Assembly (NCBI GenBank): GCA_003139695.1
Contig: PLJM01000025.1
Span: 62,001-126,000, forward strand
Length of the DNA: 64,000 nucleotides
Reading direction: 5' to 3'
Source: Candidatus Dormiibacterota bacterium
GTDB lineage: Bacteria > Chloroflexota > Dormibacteria > Dormibacterales > Dormibacteraceae
Part shown: positions 1 to 7,088 of the stretch, piece after piece
How positions within the stretch are numbered: the first letter of the stretch is position 1
How the letters are laid out: every line of letters starts with the position of its first letter
The notes under the pieces: model-generated
The model's input: the letters and a program-made list of their open reading frames with translations, nothing else
Told to the model about the DNA's origin: nothing
Databases searched by the model: none
Program-made: the position numbers and the translations under genes

Positions 1-1
1 C

Positions 2-139
2 GGGCCGCGACGCTTCATTTCGCCTCAAGGCAGCGAAGGCGCGGCCGGCTACATCGGCTGGCTGTTCCAGAGCGTGGCGCTACTGAACCGCGCGCCGGCC
101 CTGGCGCTGATGAACTATCTCCCGGACGACGCGATCTAG
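2..139 (+). CDS. C-terminal fragment of an unidentified protein
   Basis: An open frame enters from the left edge of the window and ends at TAG 137-139, giving 45 residues. The tail contains a hydrophobic stretch (YIGWLFQSVALLNRAPALAL) and ends in LPDDAI. No start codon is inside the window. The composition looks like a real protein end, but I do not recognise the family. It converges on the methyltransferase gene that ends at 199. Confidence 0.4.
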   Translation, partial: GPRRFISPQGSEGAAGYIGWLFQSVALLNRAPALALMNYLPDDAI

Positions 140-198
140 AGCTCCGGCGCTTGCGGTGATTGTCTACGTGACCGATCAGGCGCGATGAATACGGTTGA

Positions 199-993
199 TC
201 AGGGGCGGATGGTGCGCGCCGGTGATGGCGATCCGGATTGTTTTGGCAGAGACCGCGGGTGCCTTCCCATGTCAAGCGGCGGAACGGGATCTTTCCAGAA
301 CAGCCGCACCCACCGGCCCCTGGTTCGCTTGAGAAGTGAGTTCTTGCGATCGACAGTGAAGGTTCGTGTCGCAGTTAGCGACTTCATCACGGCGACGACG
401 TAGTCGCCCTCTCGGGTCCATACCGAGTAGGTCTGGAGGAAGTCGAGGTATAGCCCCGCAGCGTACGAACTTGCCAGTAACCCGTCGGCGTGGACGGGCT
501 GATCGATCACCTGCAGGACTTCGGGCTTGTTCTCATGCAGCCACTGCAGATACAGCGGGTTGGGGTAGTTAAGGAGAACAAACCCGCCTGGAGCGAGCCA
601 CTTCGCGATGCGTTTGAAAAGCTGTGGATGACTAACGATCGGAATGTGTTCGATCACGTCCGGGAGCACGATCACGTCGAACACTCCCTTAATTTCGATC
701 TCGAGCACATCGCCTGCGGCGAAATCAATATTGTGGAAACTCGAAAGACGAACCTTCGCAGCCTCGATGCTCTTCGGGCTGAGATCTGTCGCCATGATCG
801 AGCCTGATGGACCAATGGCGTCGGCAAGCAGGTGAGTCAGCGTCCCGATCCCGCATCCAATCTCTAGGGCCCGATGCCCCGGGCGAAGGCCGAAGTGCCT
901 CAGCCAGCCGATGATCGCGTGATGGCGATCATTGATGCCGACTGCGACCATTCGCCCAACGTAGTCGTCATAGAAATCCCGGACCGCGGCCAT
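199..993 (-). CDS. class I SAM-dependent methyltransferase
   Basis: A 264-residue protein with the SAM-binding motif I (ALEIGCGIGTLTHLLAD, about residues 42-58), an acidic motif near ATDLS, a post-I segment (FDVIVLPDVIEHIP) and a motif III-like APGGFVLLNYP. This is the Methyltransf_11/25 fold, a soluble enzyme moving a methyl group from SAM to an unknown small molecule. It lies 40 bases downstream of the E1 dehydrogenase on the same strand, so co-transcription is possible. The C-terminal 60 residues are basic and rich in Arg and Pro. The substrate cannot be inferred. Confidence 0.85.
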   Translation of the reverse strand: MAAVRDFYDDYVGRMVAVGINDRHHAIIGWLRHFGLRPGHRALEIGCGIGTLTHLLADAIGPSGSIMATDLSPKSIEAAKVRLSSFHNIDFAAGDVLEIEIKGVFDVIVLPDVIEHIPIVSHPQLFKRIAKWLAPGGFVLLNYPNPLYLQWLHENKPEVLQVIDQPVHADGLLASSYAAGLYLDFLQTYSVWTREGDYVVAVMKSLTATRTFTVDRKNSLLKRTRGRWVRLFWKDPVPPLDMGRHPRSLPKQSGSPSPARTIRP

Positions 994-1033
994 GAGGGCT
1001 CGATACTAGGTTAATCGGCCTGGTTCGCGTGTC

Positions 1034-3427
1034 TCAGGGAGTGAGCGACGGGAGCCTCCACGGCTGCCGTTCGCGCACCATCTCGTAAACCGCTTGCACG
1101 ATGGATTCGCGGTTCGGCTTGGTGAAATAGTCTCCGTCCGGGCCGTACGCCGGTCGGTTCGGCGATGCGGCAAGCGTGCGCGGGGCCGAGTCGAGGTGCC
1201 ACCATCCCTGCTGGACCTCCAGCACCTGCTGCATCATGAAAGCTGACGCGCCGCCGGGCATGTCCTCGTCGAGAAACAGCACGGCGTGGGTTCTCTCCAG
1301 CGAGCGGACGATCGTGTGGTCGACGTCGAACGGGTTGAGGGTCTGGACGTCGATCACCTCTGCGGAAACCCCGAGGTCCTGGAGCATCGCAGCGGCTTCC
1401 AGCGCAATGGCGCAGCAAGCGCCGTAAGTCACCACCGTCATATCTGATCCCTGCCGCAGAACCTCGGGCACGCCCAGGGGAACCGTGAACTCCCCCACGT
1501 TCTCGGGCACGCGCTCCTTGAGGCGATATCCATTCAGCACTTCGATGACGAGCCCGGGGTTGTCCCCACGGAACAGCGTGTTGTAGAAGCCTGCCGCCTG
1601 CGTCGTGTTGCGGGGCACTGCGACGTAGATGCCGCGCAGGGCGTTGAGGACGACAGCCATCGGCGAGCCCGAGTGCCAGATGCCAACAAGCCGATGTCCC
1701 TTGGTGCGGATGACCACCGGCGCCTTCTGGCCACCGACTGTGCGCCAGTGCAGGCTGGCCAGGTCATCGGATGCGGTCTGGAGCGCGTAGAGGAAATAGT
1801 CGAGGTACTGGATGTCGCAGATCGGGCGCAAGCCGCGCATCGCCGAGCCAATTGATTGGCCGAGGATTGTCGCCTCGCGGATGCCGGTGTCTGTCACGCG
1901 CAGCTCTCCATACTTCGCCTGCAAGCCCTCGAAAACGAGGTTGACGTCGCCAAGCTTCCCGACGTCCTCGCCGATCACGAACAGCCGCGGATCGCGCGCG
2001 AAGTTGGCGTCGAAGTTGCGAAGCAGCACCTGCCGGCCATCGACAGTTGGCGACTTGTCGGAGTATTCAGCCGGCACCGCCGGCACTTTCAATGGCGATT
2101 GCTCTGAGCGGCTGTAGAGGTGTGAGTTGTAGCGCTCCAGGTTCTCGCGCTCGTACTCCTTCAGGAAGCGGGCCAGCGCCGAGCGCTGGGGCGAGTCGGT
2201 GCCCCGCAGCTCGTTGAGGGCTCGGGATGCGCTCGAGATCACCTGAGAGCGCGTCACCTTCGAAGCCTCCGACAGGGTGTCGGTCATCTCTGCGACCTCG
2301 GAGGAATCAGTCCGCTTGAGGATCGCGACCAGGCGGTCTCGTTCGTCGCGTATCGGTGACTGGAACGCTTCCCACGCAAGATCGCGAGCGGCCTCGACCG
2401 CCTCTTTGTCAGCGGCCTCCCAGCCCTCGATCTGCGATTCGCTTGCGATCCCCGACTCGATCATCCAATCCCGCATTCGGGCAATGCAGTCGAACTCCTT
2501 CTCGTACCGCAAGCGCTCCTTGGTCTTGTAGCGCTCGTGGCTGCCGCTGGTGGAATGCCCTTGCGGCTGGGTTAGCTCGTTGATGTGGAAGAGCGCGGGT
2601 TTGTGCTCGCGCCTCACGCGCTCGACTCCATTGACGTAGGCCTCGACGAGGGCCGGGTAGTCCCAGCCTGGCACCACGTGGATGTCGATCCCGGGGCGGT
2701 CATCAGGGATGAAACCGCGCAGCACATCCGAGATCGAGGCCTTGGTGGTCTCGGCCGTGATCGGCACCGAGATGCCATAGCCGTCGTCCCAAACCGACAG
2801 AGCGACAGGGACCTGCAGCACGCCGATGGCGTTGACCGTCTCCCAGAACGGACCCTCGCTGGTGGCAGCGTCGCCGATGGTGCCGAAGGCGACCTCGTTG
2901 CCGTCGACGGAGAACCCGTCCTGCGCGGCCTTCAGCTGGGGATTTTGGCGGTAGAGCTTCGACGCGTAGGCGAGGCCGACGAGGCGCGGCATCCAACCGG
3001 CGACGTTCGAGACGTCGGCGGTGGAGTTTGGCATGTCCACCGAGCGCAGGAACTCGCCCTTTTCGTCAAGGAAACGTGTTGCGAAGTGATTGCCCATCTG
3101 GCGGCCGCCGGACGCCGGGTCGGCATCCACCGTCGCGTTGCCGTAGAGCTGCGAGAAGAAGGCACGGATATTGGACATCCGCGCCGCCCACATGAAGGTC
3201 TGGTCCCGGTAGTAGCCGGACCGCCAGTCGCCAGGACGAAAGGCCTTGGCCATCGCCAGCTGAGCGACCTCTTTGCCGTCGCCGAAGATGCCGAAGGTGG
3301 CGTTTCCGCGCAGCACCTCTGCGCGGCCGATGATGCTCGCCCGGCGGCTGCTGTAGGCCAGGCGGTAGTCGGCAATGACGGTCTCGGTGGCAAGAGAGAG
3401 CTTCGAGTTGCGCAGCGATTTTGCCAG
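1034..3427 (-). CDS. fused branched-chain 2-oxoacid dehydrogenase E1 (alpha+beta)
   Basis: This is a thiamine-diphosphate-dependent E1 with alpha and beta subunits in one chain; it decarboxylates branched-chain 2-oxoacids and passes the acyl group to an E2 lipoyl protein that is not in the window. The alpha half carries the TPP motif (GDAATSEG, about 185-192, then VWDDGYGIS near 212-220). The beta half begins near residue 460 (LFVIGEDVG; transketolase C-terminal domain at the end). An annotation starting at GTG 3316 would lose the first conserved helix. The frame runs in without a stop to 3434 and contains no ATG, GTG or TTG. CTG at 3427 has a perfect GGAGGT eight bases before it (3441-3436), so I start there, giving 797 residues. 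The 12-bp motif at 3483-3494 lies upstream. Confidence 0.85.
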   Translation of the reverse strand: MAKSLRNSKLSLATETVIADYRLAYSSRRASIIGRAEVLRGNATFGIFGDGKEVAQLAMAKAFRPGDWRSGYYRDQTFMWAARMSNIRAFFSQLYGNATVDADPASGGRQMGNHFATRFLDEKGEFLRSVDMPNSTADVSNVAGWMPRLVGLAYASKLYRQNPQLKAAQDGFSVDGNEVAFGTIGDAATSEGPFWETVNAIGVLQVPVALSVWDDGYGISVPITAETTKASISDVLRGFIPDDRPGIDIHVVPGWDYPALVEAYVNGVERVRREHKPALFHINELTQPQGHSTSGSHERYKTKERLRYEKEFDCIARMRDWMIESGIASESQIEGWEAADKEAVEAARDLAWEAFQSPIRDERDRLVAILKRTDSSEVAEMTDTLSEASKVTRSQVISSASRALNELRGTDSPQRSALARFLKEYERENLERYNSHLYSRSEQSPLKVPAVPAEYSDKSPTVDGRQVLLRNFDANFARDPRLFVIGEDVGKLGDVNLVFEGLQAKYGELRVTDTGIREATILGQSIGSAMRGLRPICDIQYLDYFLYALQTASDDLASLHWRTVGGQKAPVVIRTKGHRLVGIWHSGSPMAVVLNALRGIYVAVPRNTTQAAGFYNTLFRGDNPGLVIEVLNGYRLKERVPENVGEFTVPLGVPEVLRQGSDMTVVTYGACCAIALEAAAMLQDLGVSAEVIDVQTLNPFDVDHTIVRSLERTHAVLFLDEDMPGGASAFMMQQVLEVQQGWWHLDSAPRTLAASPNRPAYGPDGDYFTKPNRESIVQAVYEMVRERQPWRLPSLTP

Positions 3428-3435
3428 CCGGACTT

Positions 3436-3441
3436 ACCTCC
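3436..3441 (-). promoter_or_regulatory. ribosome-binding site that places the E1 start at CTG
   Basis: The minus strand reads GGAGGT here, followed by an eight-base spacer and CTG (3427-3425) in frame with the E1 protein. The next upstream in-frame codons are CGG, GTC and the stop TAA at 3436-3434. No conventional start codon is better placed. Confidence 0.6.
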
Positions 3442-3482
3442 CTACGCTTTTCTGTGCGCCCTGGGCGAGCTGCAAATCTACG

Positions 3483-3494
3483 TTAGCCCAAATT
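3483..3494 (-). promoter_or_regulatory. candidate regulator-binding motif upstream of E1
   Basis: The minus strand reads AATTTGGGCTAA in the 78-base gap between the XRE-TPR regulator stop and the E1 start. The identical 12-mer lies 9 bases before the regulator start (4925-4936). The shared site suggests one protein, plausibly the XRE-TPR regulator, controls both genes. Confidence 0.45.
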
Positions 3495-3505
3495 GTGTCC
3501 GGAGG

Positions 3506-4915
3506 CTACGCGGTAGTGGCTCGTTCCTCGGACTCGTCGTCCTCCGGCTGGAGCAGGCCTGGCCGGCTCGCCGAGAAGGCCTTCTTCATGTGCGCATAGG
3601 CGTCTTTCAGCTGCCCGCGCTTCTCGAGGATCTCCGCGTAGATGCCGTGGCAGCGAAGCAAGCGCTCTTCGATGCCGACCTCGGTCAGCCTTTGGATCGC
3701 GATCGCGAACTCGGTGTCAACCAGCTCGTCGTCCCCCACCTCGGCCGCGATTCTGCCCAACCAGACATGGGCCTCAGCGACGTTGGCCGCTTCCTTCATG
3801 CGCTGCGCCATGTCCAACGCCTGCTCGGCAAACTGGCGGGCGGCCTGGACGTTGTCCTGCAGGAGGCTGAGCTCACACAGGCTCATCAGCACGTGGCTGC
3901 GCCCAATCTCGAGGTGGGCTTCCTCGGCCAGCTCGAGCGAGCGATCGAGATGCTTGTGAGCGGCGCTGCGCTGTCCCTGCGCCATCAGGATGAGGCCCAG
4001 ATTGTTCTCGGCTCTCGCAAGCGAGACGCGATCCCGAAGGACTTCGAGCAGAGCGATGGACCGGCCGGCGTACTTGACTGCAGCGTCCACGTGTCCCGTC
4101 TCGCGGTAGGCCAGGCTGAGTCCGCCGTACATCTTGGCCATCCTGGACAGGTCGAACACCGACCCTGCAGCCTCGATTGCTTCCTCGTACAACGTGATCG
4201 CCTTCGACCAACCCCTGTTGCCGACATGCACCGTGGCGAGGATCGACAGCAGTCTCGCTTCCGTGGACGCGGGCACGGGATTTATTGCGCGGCAGACGGC
4301 CAGAGCTCGCTCGGCAAGGTCCTGGGCGTCGGGCTGCTGGGTTATGGCCGCGACAGTTGCCTCGTAACCCATGCACTCAGCCAACATCAATGCGTCGTCG
4401 ACTGATTCAAAGTGGGCGTGAGCCTCATGAAGCAAGGAGGCCGCTTTGTCCGGCTGCGAGAGCGCCAAATACGCCTGGGCGAGCAGAAAGCGCAGCTGGC
4501 CGAGGCGGTGCGCCGAAGAGCTGAGCTTGAGCAGCTCCTCGCCGTGCGCGATCGCGTCCTGATGCCGGCCCTCGGCGACCATTGCCTCGAGCTCGATCAG
4601 CCCGGACCTGGTCTCGTCGGCGCCGCGGCTCTGATCCGCAAGGAAGAACTCGACCGACTTGCCGAGGCGGCGCGCGATGTGCTCGAGGGTCGGAAGGGAG
4701 GGACGGGTGCGACCGGTCTCGATCAGATAGACGGCGGGGGCGGTGACACAGCCCTTGCCAACCTTCGCGAGGCTGAGTCCGGCCTCCATGCGGGCCTGTT
4801 TGACCGCCCCTGGCCGGAGATCGACTCCAGGGAGGCGCCGGTGCCCAGCGCGGCGGTTGGCGCCGTCCCCCTCGGGAACAGCAGCCAGGCGCCGGCCTTT
4901 GCCGGTATCAATCAC
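3506..4915 (-). CDS. XRE-family regulator with C-terminal TPR repeats
   Basis: This 469-residue protein has an N-terminal XRE helix-turn-helix (about 36-93; GLSLAKVGKG, AVYLIETGRTRPSLPTLEHI, LGKSVEFFL). From about residue 108 to 450 it is all-helical tetratricopeptide repeats, for example WSKAITLYEEAIEAAG and AENNLGLILMAQGQ. The layout resembles PlcR/NprR/Rgg-like receptors, whose TPR domain binds a short peptide and controls DNA binding. Translation starts at GTG 4915. A 34-codon gene for a secreted peptide precedes it on the same strand, and E1 follows. A shared 12-mer occurs just before this gene and before E1. Peptide sensing is inferred; TPR regulators can also bind proteins or small molecules. 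Confidence 0.85.
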   Translation of the reverse strand: MIDTGKGRRLAAVPEGDGANRRAGHRRLPGVDLRPGAVKQARMEAGLSLAKVGKGCVTAPAVYLIETGRTRPSLPTLEHIARRLGKSVEFFLADQSRGADETRSGLIELEAMVAEGRHQDAIAHGEELLKLSSSAHRLGQLRFLLAQAYLALSQPDKAASLLHEAHAHFESVDDALMLAECMGYEATVAAITQQPDAQDLAERALAVCRAINPVPASTEARLLSILATVHVGNRGWSKAITLYEEAIEAAGSVFDLSRMAKMYGGLSLAYRETGHVDAAVKYAGRSIALLEVLRDRVSLARAENNLGLILMAQGQRSAAHKHLDRSLELAEEAHLEIGRSHVLMSLCELSLLQDNVQAARQFAEQALDMAQRMKEAANVAEAHVWLGRIAAEVGDDELVDTEFAIAIQRLTEVGIEERLLRCHGIYAEILEKRGQLKDAYAHMKKAFSASRPGLLQPEDDESEERATTA

Positions 4916-4924
4916 GCTCGCAGC

Positions 4925-4936
4925 TTAGCCCAAATT
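4925..4936 (-). promoter_or_regulatory. candidate autoregulatory motif upstream of the XRE-TPR gene
   Basis: The minus strand reads AATTTGGGCTAA, identical to the copy before E1 (3483-3494). Two bases upstream lies CGTTAA (4944-4939), which is also the half-site of the palindrome before the peptide gene. The site ends 9 bases before the GTG start. Confidence 0.45.
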
Positions 4937-4966
4937 ACTTAACGCCGCCAGGTACGTGCGGCAATA

Positions 4967-4982
4967 GGCGCTACGGGGCGCC
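4967..4982 (-). terminator. short hairpin after the peptide gene
   Basis: GGCGC (4967-4971) pairs with GCGCC (4978-4982) around a six-base loop. It lies 34 bases past the peptide gene stop and before the regulator promoter. On the minus strand it is followed by TATTGCC, so there is no clear T-run. It may partly end the peptide transcript. Confidence 0.3.
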
Positions 4983-5016
4983 ATAAGCACCAGGACTCAG
5001 CTGCTCGGAAGAGCGG

Positions 5017-5121
5017 CTAGATGTGCGGAGGCCAACCGTCGGCCAACGCGGTCGCCGCGAAGAGGGCCATCATCGTGAGGGCCATCGTGGCGATGCTGAA
5101 TACGAACCCGAACTTGCGCAT
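5017..5121 (-). CDS. 34-residue secreted peptide precursor (candidate signalling peptide)
   Basis: The minus strand carries ATG (5121-5119) preceded by GGAGGT seven bases upstream, and ends at TAG (5019-5017). The product starts MRKFGFVF, continues with a 20-residue Ala/Met/Leu core, and has an ALA signal-peptidase-like site. Cleavage would release the heptapeptide DGWPPHI. The strong ribosome-binding site, ideal signal-peptide layout and a palindrome at 5170-5196 argue that the gene is real. It lies about 100 bases upstream of an XRE-TPR regulator on the same strand, the arrangement of peptide-receptor pairs. A plain small membrane peptide is the alternative. Confidence 0.65.
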   Translation of the reverse strand: MRKFGFVFSIATMALTMMALFAATALADGWPPHI

Positions 5122-5169
5122 ATCTCTCACCTCCCGGGCCGCGTAAATGGACGCGCGCCTGCGTAAAGG

Positions 5170-5196
5170 CTAGAGTTAACGGAGACGTTAAGCTAG
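5170..5196 (-). promoter_or_regulatory. palindromic operator upstream of the secreted-peptide gene
   Basis: TTAACG (5176-5181), GAGA, CGTTAA (5186-5191) form a perfect inverted repeat. It is flanked by CTAG on both sides (5170-5173 and 5193-5196), giving a nearly symmetric 27-base site suited to a dimeric XRE protein. It sits 49 bases upstream of the peptide start codon. CGTTAA recurs before the regulator gene, and the variant CTAACG occurs before E1. Confidence 0.5.
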
Positions 5197-5270
5197 TTTC
5201 AGATCGAGATTGGCGGTCGATTGATCGCCTTCCGGTGCGCAGGCCCGCGGTAGAGTGCTTCCCGCCGCGG

Positions 5271-5353
5271 CCTGCGCCCCGAGGGGCGCAGGTCTGGCGA
5301 ACAGCCAGACCGTTAGTCCTCCCCGCTTGCCGGGGAGTCGGCGCAAAGCGCCG
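5271..5353. repeat. array of four hairpins including a REP-like element
   Basis: Four perfect inverted repeats follow one another downstream of leuA: CCTGCGCCCC/GGGGCGCAGG (5271-5292), GGTCTGGC/GCCAGACC (5291-5311), CTCCCCG/CGGGGAG (5319-5337) and CGGCGC/GCGCCG (5339-5353). The last two form a module that recurs at about 51.03 and, inverted, 61.47 kb. The array may end the ilvB-ilvN-leuA transcript or stabilise its 3' end. Nothing coding is seen between 5122 and 5388. Confidence 0.6.
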
Positions 5354-5388
5354 GAGGGGACGCCCAAGCCGGCACGACGGGGGCCGTC

Positions 5389-6624
5389 CTACCCGAAGAT
5401 CAGGTGCCTCAGCGTGTCCGCGACGTGGTTGTGGTCGTTGGTCTGGTCGGCAAAACCGCCCCCGCCGGCCTCCGGCGCCGTCACGATCCTGCGGAGGTCC
5501 TCGTCCGTGACCTCTCGCTTGTTGTCGGCGACCTCTTTGAAGACCTTCCAGGCCGCCTGGGTCTGCGCCTCGGTGAGCACCACCCCAAGCCGGCTCAGAC
5601 GGTGGTGGAAGGCGTGACGCCCCGACCGGGCTGTCAAGACGATGCGGGAGTCGGCCAGGCCGACGTCCTCCGGCTTCATGATCTCGTAGTTCAGGCGGTC
5701 CTTCAGGATGCCGTCCTGGTGGATGCCGGCGGCATGCGCGAACGCGTTCGCGCCCACGACAGCCTTGTTCGGCTGCACCGGCGTGCCCGTCAGCTCGGCG
5801 ACCAGCCGCGAGGTGCGGATGATCTCCGTCGGCTCGACCCGACATTCGAGGTCAAGCCGCGACTGGCGCACGCGAAGCAGCATCACGATCTCCTCCAGTG
5901 AGGTGTTGCCCGCGCGCTCGCCGATGCCGTTGACCGTGCACTCCACGCGCCGCGCCCCAGCCGTGAGCGCGGCCAGCGCATTAGCGGTAGCGAGGCCCAG
6001 GTCATCGTGGCAGTGCACAGAGAACAGGACTCTGTCTGCACCACGCGCGTCGGCGATGAGACGGTGCACGAGCTCTCCGAACTCCCCCGGAAGGCAGTAG
6101 CCGGTGGTGTCGGGAATGTTGATGACAGTCGCGCCCGCGGCGATCATCGTCTCGACGGTCTCGAGGAGATACTCCGGGTCGGCGCGCCCGGCATCCTCCG
6201 GCGAGTATTCGACCCGCTCGCAAAGCGTTCGCGCATAGGCGACCATCTCGGCCCCCTGCTTCAGCACCTGCTGCCGCGTCATGCCCAGCTTGCGCTTGAT
6301 GTGCACGTCCGACACGGAGAGGACGATGTGGATCTGGGGAGTCTCGGCCTCCTTGATCGCGGCCCACACAGCGTCGATGTCTTCGCGCACGGCGCGCGCA
6401 AGCGCGGTCACGCCTGTGCCCCGGATCTCCCGGGCGATGCGGCGGCAGGCTTCGAAGTCGCCCCGCGACGAAATCGGGAACCCCGCCTCGATGACGTCGA
6501 CGCCAAGCTTCTCGAGCTGGCGCGCGATGCGCACCTTCGAATTGGCGTCGAGGTGGAAGCCGGGCGACCCCTCGCCGTCGCGCAGGGTGGTGTCGAGAAT
6601 CATTACGCGCTCCGGTGTAGTCAT
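5389..6624 (-). CDS. leuA: 2-isopropylmalate synthase, short form without the LeuA regulatory domain
   Basis: It should condense acetyl-CoA with 2-oxoisovalerate, the first step of leucine synthesis. The 411 residues cover the TIM-barrel HMGL domain: LDTTLRDGE (10-18), VIEAGFPISS, the metal-binding HCHDDLGLATAN and NGIGERAGN, then the start of the linker subdomain. The C-terminal allosteric LeuA dimer domain, usual in enzymes of 500 or more residues, is missing. The family signature LRDGxQ reads LRDGEG here, so the invariant Gln is Gly19. The start overlaps the ilvN stop by four bases (ATGA), and it is last in ilvB-ilvN-leuA. A homocitrate- or citramalate-synthase role is possible, but leuCD next door favours leucine synthesis. 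Confidence 0.85.
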   Translation of the reverse strand: MTTPERVMILDTTLRDGEGSPGFHLDANSKVRIARQLEKLGVDVIEAGFPISSRGDFEACRRIAREIRGTGVTALARAVREDIDAVWAAIKEAETPQIHIVLSVSDVHIKRKLGMTRQQVLKQGAEMVAYARTLCERVEYSPEDAGRADPEYLLETVETMIAAGATVINIPDTTGYCLPGEFGELVHRLIADARGADRVLFSVHCHDDLGLATANALAALTAGARRVECTVNGIGERAGNTSLEEIVMLLRVRQSRLDLECRVEPTEIIRTSRLVAELTGTPVQPNKAVVGANAFAHAAGIHQDGILKDRLNYEIMKPEDVGLADSRIVLTARSGRHAFHHRLSRLGVVLTEAQTQAAWKVFKEVADNKREVTDEDLRRIVTAPEAGGGGFADQTNDHNHVADTLRHLIFG

Positions 6625-7088
6625 GCTGTCCTCCTCATGACGACGGGGCCCGATCGGACCACGTCGAGATTTCCGTGACGCCTCAGCTCTTCGACAAACG
6701 CTCCGACCTCTTCGCCCTCGCCGGCGAACTCGACCGTGGTCGAGACCGACCCGGGTTCCAGCACCCTGGCGCCTTTCGCGACGAGCTCCGGGACCGCCGA
6801 CGCCTTTACACGCGCGACCACCAGCTCGCGGCTGTGGACGTCGTGCTCGGTGAGGTCTTCGATCTCCACGACCTCGACCAGGCGTTCCAGCTGCTTTTTG
6901 ACCTGGTCCACCTCGGCGTGGCCGGCATCGATCTGCAGCGTCATGCGGGAGCGGCCGGGCTCCCCGCTGGGTCCGACCGTGATCGCGCGCACGTGAAATC
7001 CGCGCCGGCGGATCATGCCCGCCACCTTGGTCAGAGTGCTCGAGCCGTCTTCGACAAGTACTGACAGGACGCGGATGCGATCGCTCAC
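6621..7088 (-). CDS. ilvN: acetolactate synthase small (regulatory) subunit
   Basis: A 155-residue protein with an N-terminal ACT domain (VLSVLVEDGSSTLTKVAGMI) and the ALS_ss_C domain (ELVVARVKA...). It binds and activates the IlvB catalytic subunit and normally mediates valine feedback inhibition in the cytoplasm. GTG at 7088 overlaps the ilvB stop by four bases (GTGA), and its own stop overlaps the leuA start (ATGA). The three genes are therefore translationally coupled and under the attenuator upstream of ilvB. Confidence 0.93.
   Translation of the reverse strand: MSDRIRVLSVLVEDGSSTLTKVAGMIRRRGFHVRAITVGPSGEPGRSRMTLQIDAGHAEVDQVKKQLERLVEVVEIEDLTEHDVHSRELVVARVKASAVPELVAKGARVLEPGSVSTTVEFAGEGEEVGAFVEELRRHGNLDVVRSGPVVMRRTA

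Noticed and set aside
2585..4405. 606-codon plus-strand ORF antisense to E1 and the XRE-TPR regulator
   Set aside because: Its product is rich in Arg, His, Val and Asp with no domain, and it crosses two convincing genes on the other strand; long antisense frames are common in GC-rich DNA.
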